From: Acidovorax benzenivorans
Lineage (GTDB): Bacteria > Pseudomonadota > Gammaproteobacteria > Burkholderiales > Burkholderiaceae_C
DNA: 64,000 nt
Reading direction: 5' to 3'
Assembly (NCBI RefSeq): GCF_028680575.1
Contig: NZ_JAPCKI010000002.1
Span: forward strand, 186,001 to 250,000
Each line of letters begins with the position of its first letter. The stretch's first letter is position 1. Of this stretch, positions 8,012 to 15,534 are shown piece by piece. Position numbers and translations under genes: made by a program. The notes below the pieces were generated by a model. The model worked only from the letters and a program-made list of their open reading frames with translations, was not told the origin of the DNA and made no database searches.

Positions 8012-9601
8012 ATGTTCGACTACATCGTCATTGGTGGCGGCTCTGCAGGCTCCGTACTGGCTGGCCGCCTGTCCGAAGACCCCGCAGTGCGCGTCTGCCT
8101 GCTGGAGGCGGGGCCCGCAGACAAAAGCGTGCTCATCCACTGCCCCGCAGGGCTGGCCGTGATGGCCAAGTTCGAGCTGAACGGCTGGGGCTTCAACACC
8201 ACACCGCAGGCTGCGCTCAACCATCGGTGCGGCTACCAGCCACGCGGCAAGGTGCTGGGGGGCTCCAGCTCGATCAACGCCATGGTCTACATCCGGGGCC
8301 AACATACCGACTATGACCACTGGGCCGCGCAGGGCAACCCGGGCTGGGGTTGGGAGGATGTGAAACCCTACTTTCTGCGTGCCGAGCACAACGAGCGCGG
8401 CGCCGATGCCTGGCACGGCCAGGGGGGCCCCTTCAACGTGGCGGACCTGCGCTCGCCCAATCGCTTCAGCCAATACTTCACTGACGCGGGTGTGCAAGCC
8501 GGGCATCCGTACAACGCCGACTTCAATGGCGCCACCCAAGAGGGTGTAGGCCCTTACCAGGTCACGCACAAGAACGGCGAGCGGCACAGCGCTGCCAAGG
8601 GCTACCTCACGCCACATCTTGCGCGACCCAACCTGCAGGTCATCACCGGTGCGCATGCCACGCGCATCCTGTTCGACGGCAAGCGTGCCGTAGGCGTGGA
8701 ATACCGCCAAGGCGGCACGCTGCATCAGGTGAAGGCCCGCCGCGAGGTGCTGCTGAGCGCGGGCGCGCTGCTGTCGCCGCAGCTGCTGATGTTGTCGGGC
8801 GTGGGGCCGGGTTCGCAGCTGCAGCAACACGGCATCCCGGTGCTGCACGACCTGCCGGGGGTGGGCGCGCATCTGCACGATCACCCTGATGTGGTGCAGG
8901 TGCTGGATGCGCCCGAACTCAAGGACCTGTTCGGCTTGTCGCTTTCGGGCATGGCGCAGACACTGCGCGGCATGGCCGAATGGCGCAAGCACCGCACCGG
9001 CATGTTGACCACCAACTTCGCCGAGGCGGGGGGCTTCATCAAGAGCGACCCGTCCGAGCCCGCGCCCGACCTGCAACTGCACTTTGTGATTGGCAAGCTG
9101 GTGGACCACGGGCGCAAGACCGTGTTTGGCCACGGCTACTCGGCCCACGTGTGCCTGCTGCAGCCCAAGAGCCGGGGGGCGGTCACGCTGGCAAGCCGTG
9201 ACCCGATGGCCCTGCCGCTGGTAGATCCGAACTTCCTCTCGGACCCGGACGACATGGCTCGCATGGTGCGTGGCTTTCAGCGCACGCGCGAGATTCTGGC
9301 GCAGCCCGCGCTGGCGAAGTTCGGCGCCAAAGAGCTGGCAGTCTCGGCCAACGCGCGCACGGATGCCGAGATCGAGCAGTTCATTCGCCAGTACGCCGAC
9401 ACCATCTACCACCCCGTGGGCAGTTGCCGTATGGGCCCTGGGCCTCTGGATGTGGTGGACGCCCAGCTGCGTGTGCACGGCCTGTCGGGCCTGCGCGTGG
9501 TGGACGCATCGATCATGCCGCGCATCGTGAGCGGCAACACCAACGCGCCCACGGTGATGATTGCGGAAAAAGCGGTGGACTTGCTGCGCACAGCCGCGTG
9601 A
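8012..9601 (+). CDS. GMC-family FAD-dependent oxidoreductase (choline/alcohol dehydrogenase type)
   Basis: 529-residue flavoprotein of the glucose-methanol-choline family. The FAD Rossmann motif IGGGSAGSVLAGRLSE is at residues 6-21. The GMC signature PRGKVLGGSSSINAMVY lies near residue 82, and SAGALLSPQLLMLSGVGP is the second signature. The C-terminal region has the active-site pair in IYHPVGSCRMG and GNTNAPTVMIAEK. Length and motifs match AlkJ/BetA-like dehydrogenases, which pass electrons to the respiratory chain. No signal peptide is present. It is transcribed away from hbd; whether the alcohol it oxidises feeds the neighbouring acyl-CoA enzymes is a guess. The stop is followed by a small hairpin and T-run. 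Confidence 0.93.
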   Translation: MFDYIVIGGGSAGSVLAGRLSEDPAVRVCLLEAGPADKSVLIHCPAGLAVMAKFELNGWGFNTTPQAALNHRCGYQPRGKVLGGSSSINAMVYIRGQHTDYDHWAAQGNPGWGWEDVKPYFLRAEHNERGADAWHGQGGPFNVADLRSPNRFSQYFTDAGVQAGHPYNADFNGATQEGVGPYQVTHKNGERHSAAKGYLTPHLARPNLQVITGAHATRILFDGKRAVGVEYRQGGTLHQVKARREVLLSAGALLSPQLLMLSGVGPGSQLQQHGIPVLHDLPGVGAHLHDHPDVVQVLDAPELKDLFGLSLSGMAQTLRGMAEWRKHRTGMLTTNFAEAGGFIKSDPSEPAPDLQLHFVIGKLVDHGRKTVFGHGYSAHVCLLQPKSRGAVTLASRDPMALPLVDPNFLSDPDDMARMVRGFQRTREILAQPALAKFGAKELAVSANARTDAEIEQFIRQYADTIYHPVGSCRMGPGPLDVVDAQLRVHGLSGLRVVDASIMPRIVSGNTNAPTVMIAEKAVDLLRTAA

Positions 9602-9608
9602 ACGATTT

Positions 9609-9635
9609 CACGTTTAGCGCGCAGAACGTGATTTT
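9609..9635 (+). terminator. Possible Rho-independent terminator after the GMC gene
   Basis: CACGTT and AACGTG pair around a 10-nt loop eight bases after the stop codon, and a T-run follows. The stem is short, so termination may be weak; an operator for the next gene is the alternative. Confidence 0.4.
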
Positions 9636-9789
9636 TAAGGTTTTTGAAGGGTCTGTTTAAGGAGTTTTTAACAGGCAAAAACGTGGCGCGTTTCTAGACT
9701 TCTTGGCATGGAAACGGGTGCATGGTGCACCCGGCCCGGCGCTATCAAAAAGGCGCTGAAAGAGCCCACCGAGGCCACGAAAGAACGTG

Positions 9790-10527
9790 ATGAAGATTGA
9801 TGCCCGCGAAATTGCCGTATTGACCCAAGCCCAACCCACAGCCCCCCGCATGGACATGTACGCCAGCATCCACAAGGCACTGCGCGCCTTCATGGCCGAC
9901 ACGCTGCTGGGCCTCGGCCGCATGGATGTAGAGGAAGACCTGGAGTTTGCCCAGACCTGCGACCGTGTGATGCAGCTGCTGGACCTGTGCCGCGCGCACC
10001 TGCACCACGAGAACCAGTTTGTGCACGCCGCCATGGAGGCGCGCCAGCCTGGCTCCAGCCAGTCCATTGCGGGCGAACATGTCGAGCACGAACAGGCCAT
10101 CACGGCCTTGGCAGACGGCGTGAACCACCTGATGGCCTGCGCCAAGCCCGCACGCCCGGCCGCCACCTTGGCCCTGTACCGCCAGCTGGCCTTGTTCGTG
10201 GCACACAACTTCGAGCACATGCACGAGGAAGAGACCGCGCACAACCGCGTGCTCTGGCAGTGCTACACCGACGCGGAACTGGCGGGCGTGCACGACGCGC
10301 TGGTGGCCTCGATCCCGCCGCACGAAATGATGGTGGTGGCCCGCTGGATGGTGCCCTACATGTCACCCGCAGAGCGCACGGCCATGCTGTCGGACATGAA
10401 GCAACATGCGCCTGCCCCTGTGCTGGCAGCGGTGCTGGCGCAAGTGCAGCCGCACCTCACGCAGCCCGAGTGGACCAAGCTCATGCGCAGCCTGGGCCTG
10501 CCGGTGGTGCCAGGCCTGGTGCAATAA
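9790..10527 (+). CDS. Hemerythrin-like (HHE) cation-binding protein
   Basis: 245-residue protein with a hemerythrin-type four-helix bundle in its first ~150 residues. The di-iron ligands are suggested by RAHLHHENQFVH, SIAGEHVEHEQ and HNFEHMHEEE. Bacterial HHE proteins bind oxygen or nitric oxide, or help repair iron-sulfur centres; the function here is not set by context. The C-terminal ~90 residues contain IPPHEMMVVARWMVPYMSPAER, which I do not recognise as a separate domain. Start: ATG at 9790, with an in-frame GTG immediately before it. It converges on the GAF-domain gene, with a 161-bp near-palindrome filling the space between. Confidence 0.85.
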   Translation: MKIDAREIAVLTQAQPTAPRMDMYASIHKALRAFMADTLLGLGRMDVEEDLEFAQTCDRVMQLLDLCRAHLHHENQFVHAAMEARQPGSSQSIAGEHVEHEQAITALADGVNHLMACAKPARPAATLALYRQLALFVAHNFEHMHEEETAHNRVLWQCYTDAELAGVHDALVASIPPHEMMVVARWMVPYMSPAERTAMLSDMKQHAPAPVLAAVLAQVQPHLTQPEWTKLMRSLGLPVVPGLVQ

Positions 10528-10687
10528 GAAGGTGTGAACGAACCCGCCATGCCCGCTCATCCCGCCAAAACACACCCGTTCGTCGTTACAAATGCTCGCC
10601 ATAGCCCGAGCTATGGCTGCGCTTTGTGTCTCGATCGGGCGCGTTTTGACGGCCTGCTCGGGCACGCCGGATTCATTCACACCTTCT
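10527..10687. repeat. 161-bp imperfect palindrome between convergent genes
   Basis: The whole intergenic space folds on itself. Outer arms AGAAGGTGTGAA (10527 onward) and its complement (ending 10687) match perfectly. Blocks TGCCCG, CAAAAC, CCCG, ACAAA and GCCATAGC recur in order in the other arm, and the centre is GCCATAGC-ccga-GCTATGGC. About 57 of 79 positions pair. It begins at the last base of the hemerythrin stop codon and ends 6 bp before the opposing stop. It could be a bidirectional terminator or a MITE-like element. Confidence 0.8.
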
Positions 10688-10693
10688 GAGGCG

Positions 10694-12046
10694 TCAGGCG
10701 TCTTCCAGCACCACGGGGCGCAGCACGCACAGCCGAAAGCGCCCGCGCCCCGTCTTTTCGATGTGGATGTGTGGGCAGTTCTCCTGCAGGCGGCGGTGCA
10801 ACAAAAGCAGGCGGGCCTCCAGGTTGTCGGCCACATCGGGTAGGCGCAGGGCGGGGTCCAGCCGCAGTTCGCGGTTGGTGAAGTCCACGCGCCCGGTGTG
10901 CTGGTGGTCGCGCAGCAGCTTCCACACGATGGCGCCCGCCACGCCCTTGATCAGGTAGTCGTCGTTGATGAACACGCTGTCGTTGGCCGCAAAGTGGCGC
11001 ACCCGCAGCGCGCTGCCGCTCACCGGTGGTGCCGCCGTGGGGGCGGGCAGGGGCTCGGTCACATCGGGCGCCGCCTGCAGCAGGTCGATGGCGGCGGCCA
11101 GCTGGCCTGCAATGGCCACCAGCAGGTCTTCATCCTCGAAGCCAAAGCGCATGTCCTCGGGGCTCTCGGCAAACAGCACGCCCAGCAGGCGCCCGGCCGA
11201 CAGCAGGGGCACCGCCACCTGGCTGTGGGGCTCAGGCAGGCCGGGGTAGGGGATGTCCAGCCCGCGCAGCGGGGGCGCATCCGGTGCGGCATGCGCGTCC
11301 ATGCTCTCGCGGATGGCATGGCTGTACAGCGCAGCGTGCGTCATGTGGCTGATGCGCACCGGCGTGCGCTCGCGCGCAGCCATACCGATCACGCCCTGTC
11401 CCAGCCGGATTTCTGAACCCACGCCCGACGTGGCATAGCCGCAGCTGGCCACCGTGTAGAGCTGCTGGGCGCTGGCGTCCAGCATCAGCACCATGGCGTG
11501 CTGGATGCCCAGCTTGTCCTGCAGGCCCTGCAGCGCGCCTTGCAGCAATTCGTCCAGCCCCGAGCAGCGCGCGATGCCTTCGCTGCACAAGCGCAGCGTG
11601 TGCAGCAGCCCGGAGCGTGGTGCCGGTGCCGGCAGGCCTTCACCCGCCACCGATTCGATGTGCTCCACGGCGTAGATGTCGGCCCCCTTGAGTTCAAACA
11701 CCTCGGCCATGCCCGCATGCGACGCAATGCCCGCCAACTGCGCGCGCATGCTCTCGAACACCGGGCCGCTGTCCTCGGTGTGTTCGTACAGCAGGTGCAG
11801 CCGGTAGAAATGGGCGGTGAGCGGGTCTAGCACCAGCACCGACGCACGTGGGTTGCGCAGGATGTTCTGGCGGGTCTTGTTGAAGAACTGGAACGACAGC
11901 GCCACACGCGCTGCATCCACATAGACCACCTGCGAGATGTAGGCCACGTTGGGTGTGCCGTCAGGGTCGCAGGTGGCCATGATGGCGGGAATTGCGCCCT
12001 CCAGGCAGGGGCGGATACTGTGCAGGGAAGGCGCTGCAGTGCTCAT
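10694..12046 (-). CDS. Flavin split-barrel + GAF domain regulator-like protein
   Basis: 450-residue multidomain protein. Residues about 5-130 resemble a pyridoxamine-phosphate-oxidase-type split barrel (IPAIMATCDPDGTPNVAYISQV, then RQNILRNPRASVLVLDP). Residues about 165-330 form a GAF domain (LLQGALQGLQDKLGIQHAMVLMLD ... LLGVLFAES ... FEDEDLLVAIAGQLAAAIDLL). The last ~100 residues (FINDDYLIKGVAGAIVWKLL, then VDNLEARL-like helices) look like a winged helix-turn-helix, so it may bind DNA or RNA. I chose the ATG at 12046, which overlaps the stop of the upstream split-barrel gene (ATGA). A flavin- or redox-responsive regulator is a reasonable inference, not proven. Confidence 0.65.
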   Translation of the reverse strand: MSTAAPSLHSIRPCLEGAIPAIMATCDPDGTPNVAYISQVVYVDAARVALSFQFFNKTRQNILRNPRASVLVLDPLTAHFYRLHLLYEHTEDSGPVFESMRAQLAGIASHAGMAEVFELKGADIYAVEHIESVAGEGLPAPAPRSGLLHTLRLCSEGIARCSGLDELLQGALQGLQDKLGIQHAMVLMLDASAQQLYTVASCGYATSGVGSEIRLGQGVIGMAARERTPVRISHMTHAALYSHAIRESMDAHAAPDAPPLRGLDIPYPGLPEPHSQVAVPLLSAGRLLGVLFAESPEDMRFGFEDEDLLVAIAGQLAAAIDLLQAAPDVTEPLPAPTAAPPVSGSALRVRHFAANDSVFINDDYLIKGVAGAIVWKLLRDHQHTGRVDFTNRELRLDPALRLPDVADNLEARLLLLHRRLQENCPHIHIEKTGRGRFRLCVLRPVVLEDA

Positions 12047-12549
12047 GGCAGTGAAACGGTTGGCGTGGGTGGTGCACACAACTCCGCGCCTGCGCGTGGC
12101 CCCGGCGTCTGGTCGAACGCGCTGGTGGGGGTGAAGGTCACCGCCACCACATCCTGCAGCGGCGCCGCCAGCATGGCGCCCACATACTGCGGGCCATAGC
12201 CGACCCGGCCCACCTCCTGCACCATGGACTGCAGGTAGGCCTGCAACACCGGCAGGTCGCCATCAGTGGCAGGGCGCTGCGTGGCCCGGCGGGCCTTGAC
12301 CTGCAGCGTCTGGTGGGTGGACGGCACGCTGAACACCACGGCAATCTCTCCGGTGTGCGCAATGTCTTGCAGCAACTGCCCGGACTGGCTGCGCCGCAGG
12401 TACACGGTGACTTCTTGCCCATCGGCGCTGATGTGGCTGCCCACGGCCCGCATGATGCTCGGGCGCAGGTCTGCGTCGCGCGACGCGACGATGGCCGACA
12501 CGCCCTTGGCCACCATGGCGATGTGGTCTGGGTCCAGCACCACGGTCAT
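12043..12549 (-). CDS. Pyridoxamine 5'-phosphate oxidase-like flavin-binding protein
   Basis: 168-residue protein with a predicted flavin split-barrel fold: VAIVASRDADLRPSIMRAVG gives the first strands, QLLQDIAHTGEIAVVFSVPSTHQTLQVKARR the core, and VAVTFTPTSAFDQTPGPRAG the end. The family includes FMN- and F420-binding oxidases and heme-utilisation proteins; the cofactor is undecided here. The ATG at 12549 overlaps the permease stop upstream, and its own stop overlaps the next gene, so all three are translationally coupled. A longer open frame (to 12648) runs inside the permease gene and is rejected as a start. Confidence 0.65.
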   Translation of the reverse strand: MTVVLDPDHIAMVAKGVSAIVASRDADLRPSIMRAVGSHISADGQEVTVYLRRSQSGQLLQDIAHTGEIAVVFSVPSTHQTLQVKARRATQRPATDGDLPVLQAYLQSMVQEVGRVGYGPQYVGAMLAAPLQDVVAVTFTPTSAFDQTPGPRAGAELCAPPTPTVSLP

Positions 12550-13397
12550 GCCTTGAAGCGCTTGCGGGTCAGCGCCAGCGCCACCCAGAACGCCACCGCC
12601 GTGGTCACCACCAGCACCAGGCCATGGCGCCATGGGTGGGCGGGCCACTGGTCCATGAACAGCGGTCGCACCAGCTCGACGGCGTTGGTCAACGGCAGCC
12701 AGTCGGAGATGGCGCGCACGATGGGCGGCAGTTGCTCGCGTGGAAAGAACACCCCCGAGAGAAACATCATGGGCGTGAGCACCAGCGTGAAGTAGTAGGT
12801 GAAGAAGTCATACCCCTTGGCCAGCGCATTGAAGATGAGTGCGATGCTGGAGAACATCACCCCCACAAACAGCAGCACCGGCCAAGCCACCAGCAGCTTG
12901 GGACTGTGGCTGATGCCTAGCGCCAGCATCACGCCCAGGATGGCGGTGACGGTGAAGAGGGCCTTGAACGCCGCCCACAGCATTTCGGCCAGCACCACAT
13001 CGTCCAGGCTGATGGGGGCATTCATGATGCCGTCCCAGGTCTTTTGCACATGCATGCGCGAGAAGGCGGAGTACAGCGCCTCAAAGCTCGCTGCGTTCAT
13101 GGCGCTCATGCAGATGGACCCGCTGGCCAGGAACAGGATGTAGGGCACCCTGGTATCGCCCGCCGCGCCGCCCACATTCACCTGCCCCACCAGGGCCCCC
13201 ATGCCGTAGCCAAAGGCCACCAGCCACATCAGCGGCTCGGCAATGTTGCCCACCAGGCTGGGGATGGCCAGCTTGCGCCAGACCAGCAGGTTGCGCATGA
13301 ACACGGGCCACCAACGCACGGACAGGCTGGGAAGGCGCCATACCGACGGCGGCGGCGGGGCCACGGCGGCCACGGAGGGCGGGGTAACGGTTTGCAT
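12546..13397 (-). CDS. ABC-2 type transporter permease, NodJ-like
   Basis: 283-residue inner-membrane protein with about six predicted helices and the ABC-2 permease region (PYILFLASGSICMSAMNAASFEALYS ... KTWDGIMNAPISLDDVVLAE ... LTPMMFLSGVFFPREQLP). Sequence features resemble the NodJ family, whose members export lipo-oligosaccharides or lipids with a NodI ATPase. The N-terminal ~25 residues are proline- and alanine-rich and precede the first helix. No ATPase gene is adjacent; the NodI-like ATPase at 27598-28533 in this window is a candidate partner. The name reflects homology only and does not imply nodulation. Confidence 0.85.
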   Translation of the reverse strand: MQTVTPPSVAAVAPPPPSVWRLPSLSVRWWPVFMRNLLVWRKLAIPSLVGNIAEPLMWLVAFGYGMGALVGQVNVGGAAGDTRVPYILFLASGSICMSAMNAASFEALYSAFSRMHVQKTWDGIMNAPISLDDVVLAEMLWAAFKALFTVTAILGVMLALGISHSPKLLVAWPVLLFVGVMFSSIALIFNALAKGYDFFTYYFTLVLTPMMFLSGVFFPREQLPPIVRAISDWLPLTNAVELVRPLFMDQWPAHPWRHGLVLVVTTAVAFWVALALTRKRFKA

Positions 13398-13487
13398 CCG
13401 CTTATTGTGCGATGTTGGCGGGCGGGCGCACAGCCCTTGATGCGCAGTTGACCGTCACCTGGGCACGGCCATTGCTTGGGTGCCCCT

Positions 13488-14696
13488 ATGCCCACCCATG
13501 TCCTGAACCTGCCTGCCGGTGCCAGTGCCCTCTGGCAGAACCGCCTGGGGTTGCTGCTGGAGTCCACGGGCGAGGGGGTGTTCGGCATCGACCTGGCGGG
13601 CAACTGCGTGTTTATCAACCGGGCGGGCGCGCAGATGCTGGGTTTTGCAGCCGAGGAGGTGATGGGGCGCAACATGCACGCGCTCACCCACCACAGCCAC
13701 CCCGACGGCAGCCCCTATGCCGACAGTGACTGCCCCATCTTCAACGCGTTCCGCCAGGGCCTGCCCTGCCGGGTAGACACCGAGGTGTTCTGGCGCCGCG
13801 ATGGTTCGGCGTTTGCCGTGGAGTATTCGAGCCACCCCATCCTGGAAGGCGACCAGGTGCAGGGCGCCGTGATTGCTTTTGTCGACATCACCAGCCGCAA
13901 GCGTGCCGCCGATGAGCTGCAGCGCGCGCACGATGAACTGGCCCGCGCCAATGACGAGCTGGAGCGCCGCGTGGCCGCCCGCACGCACGAGCTGTCGCAG
14001 GCGCTGGCGCAGCTGCGGGAGCTGTCGGCCTATTCAGAGCAGGTGCGCGAGGACGAGCGCACGCGCATCGCCCGCGAAGTGCACGACGAGCTGGGTAGCC
14101 TGCTGGTGGCGCTGAAGATGGATGTGAACTGGCTGCACAAGCGCCTGGGCGAGCAGGGCGAGCGCACGCCCGAGGCCGCGGGCGACATGCGCACCCAGAT
14201 GCGCTGCAAATGCCAGAACATGAGCCGCCTGATCGAAAACGCGGTAGACAACGTGGGCCGCATCATCACCGACCTGCGCCCCAGCATCCTGGACCACCAG
14301 GGTCTGTGGGCGGCGCTGGAGTGGCAGGCACAGGAGTTCGTGCAGTCGGCCGAGCTGGAGCTTGCGTGGCAGATGGAGGTGCCCGCCACCCTGCACCTGC
14401 CAGAGCCTGCGGCCATCGCCGTGTTCCGCATCTTCCAGGAGATGCTGAGCAATGTGGGCCGCCACGCGCAGGCCAGCGCCATCGACATTGCCATCGATGT
14501 GCACGACGAGATGCTGCAACTGCGTGTGCGCGACAACGGCGTGGGCGCCACGCGCCAGGCCCTGGAGGCGCCCACCGCCTATGGCGTGATGGGCATGCGC
14601 GAGCGGGCGCGGCAGCTTGGGGGCCGGTTGAGCATCACCAGCGAGCCGGGGCAGGGCTCGTGCCTGCAATTGCTGATTCCTCTGGAGCTGTCATGA
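13488..14696 (+). CDS. PAS-domain sensor histidine kinase, NarL/HisKA_3 type
   Basis: 402-residue soluble kinase. Residues about 18-135 form a PAS domain (ESTGEGVFGIDLAGNCVFINRAGAQMLGF) with a PAC tail (GAVIAFVDITSRKRA). A coiled-coil helix follows (about 140-185). The HisKA_3 dimerisation domain carries the phospho-acceptor histidine in RTRIAREVHDELGSLL, and the HATPase domain has RDNGVGATRQ and YGVMGMRERARQLGG. There are no membrane segments, so the PAS domain probably senses a cytosolic signal. The stop overlaps the start of the response-regulator gene (ATGA). The cyanate transporter and cyanase genes follow, which makes them the likely targets. Confidence 0.92.
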   Translation: MPTHVLNLPAGASALWQNRLGLLLESTGEGVFGIDLAGNCVFINRAGAQMLGFAAEEVMGRNMHALTHHSHPDGSPYADSDCPIFNAFRQGLPCRVDTEVFWRRDGSAFAVEYSSHPILEGDQVQGAVIAFVDITSRKRAADELQRAHDELARANDELERRVAARTHELSQALAQLRELSAYSEQVREDERTRIAREVHDELGSLLVALKMDVNWLHKRLGEQGERTPEAAGDMRTQMRCKCQNMSRLIENAVDNVGRIITDLRPSILDHQGLWAALEWQAQEFVQSAELELAWQMEVPATLHLPEPAAIAVFRIFQEMLSNVGRHAQASAIDIAIDVHDEMLQLRVRDNGVGATRQALEAPTAYGVMGMRERARQLGGRLSITSEPGQGSCLQLLIPLELS

Positions 14697-15388
14697 ATTC
14701 CGTGGTTCGGGTATTGATCGGTGATGACCACCGCATCGTGCGGGAGGGGCTCAAGCAGGTGCTGGGCGATCCGGCCAATGGCATGCCCGAGATCACCGTG
14801 GTGGCCGAGGCCACGCAGGGCAGCGAGGTGCTGGAGCTGGTCGCTGCCCTGCAAGGCCCCCCGGGAACACCGGGGCTGGACCTGGTGCTGCTGGACATCG
14901 CCATGCCGGGCATGGATGGCCTCGAAGTGCTGCAGGCGCTGCGCAAGGCATGGCCTGCGCTGCCGGTGCTGATGCTCAGCACCTACCCCGAGCGGCAATA
15001 CGCGGTGCGCTGCATCCAGATGGGCGCGGCGGGCTACCTGCACAAAAGCGCCGACCCCGACGACATGGTGGCCGCCGTGCGCAAGGTGGCTGCGGGCGGG
15101 CGCTATCTGACCGAAGCCACGGCATTGGCGCTGGCGGGGGCTGTGGAGCGCACCGGGGTGGTGCGCACTGCCCAGCAGGGAACGCCCGCTGGGGTGGACG
15201 CGCTCTCCTATCGGGAGCACCAGGTATTTCGCCTGCTCACCGCCGGGCAGAGCGTGAGCGAAATTGGTGCGCAGCTCAAGCTCGCTCCCAACACGGTGAG
15301 CACCTACCGCGCTCGCATCCTCGAAAAGACCGGCGCGCGCAACGATGTGGAGCTGGCGCTGCTGGCGCGCGGAACGCCTGCAGAGTGA
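14693..15388 (+). CDS. NarL/FixJ-family response regulator
   Basis: 231-residue two-domain regulator. The receiver has IGDDHRIVREGL, the phospho-acceptor aspartate in LVLLDIAMPGMDG, and the lysine in LHKSADPDDM. A LuxR-type helix-turn-helix occupies about residues 165-228 (LSYREHQVFRLLTAGQSVSEIGAQL, NTVSTYRARILEKTGARN). A 4-bp overlap ties it to the sensor kinase. It lies 146 bp upstream of the cyanate transport operon. Inverted half-sites TGTAG/CTACA in that gap (15413-15438) are its likely binding sites. Confidence 0.93.
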   Translation: MNSVVRVLIGDDHRIVREGLKQVLGDPANGMPEITVVAEATQGSEVLELVAALQGPPGTPGLDLVLLDIAMPGMDGLEVLQALRKAWPALPVLMLSTYPERQYAVRCIQMGAAGYLHKSADPDDMVAAVRKVAAGGRYLTEATALALAGAVERTGVVRTAQQGTPAGVDALSYREHQVFRLLTAGQSVSEIGAQLKLAPNTVSTYRARILEKTGARNDVELALLARGTPAE

Positions 15389-15412
15389 TTTGAGGGTGTT
15401 GCTCGCCTGATT

Positions 15413-15438
15413 TGTAGTGCTGCCCCTACACGTTGTAG
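15413..15438 (+). promoter_or_regulatory. Candidate response-regulator binding sites upstream of cynA-like gene
   Basis: Three half-sites in alternating orientation, TGTAG-N8-CTACA-N3-TGTAG, lie 48-73 bp upstream of the sigma-54-like -24 element. Inverted CTACA/TGTAG half-sites suit a dimeric NarL-type regulator. A wider GGGTGTTG ... CAACACCC repeat encloses them. Confidence 0.45.
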
Positions 15439-15485
15439 ACACAACACCCGCGAATTCATGACAGCGGGCCGACACCGGCAAAAAC

Positions 15486-15500
15486 TGGCCCGCGCTTTGC
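15486..15500 (+). promoter_or_regulatory. Predicted sigma-54 promoter (-24/-12) of the cyanate operon
   Basis: TGGCCC-N5-TTTGC-type match: GG and GC are the required 12 bases apart, with one mismatch to TGGCAC. It places a transcription start about 23 bp before the coding region. It would tie cyanate use to nitrogen limitation through RpoN. Confidence 0.5.
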
Positions 15501-15534
15501 GTAATGCCTAGCACCAACTTCTTCGAGGTGTGCC

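Noticed and set aside
12546-13397. Nodulation genes (NodI/NodJ)
   Set aside because: Homology is to the exporter family in general. No nodulation genes are present and the two halves are not adjacent.
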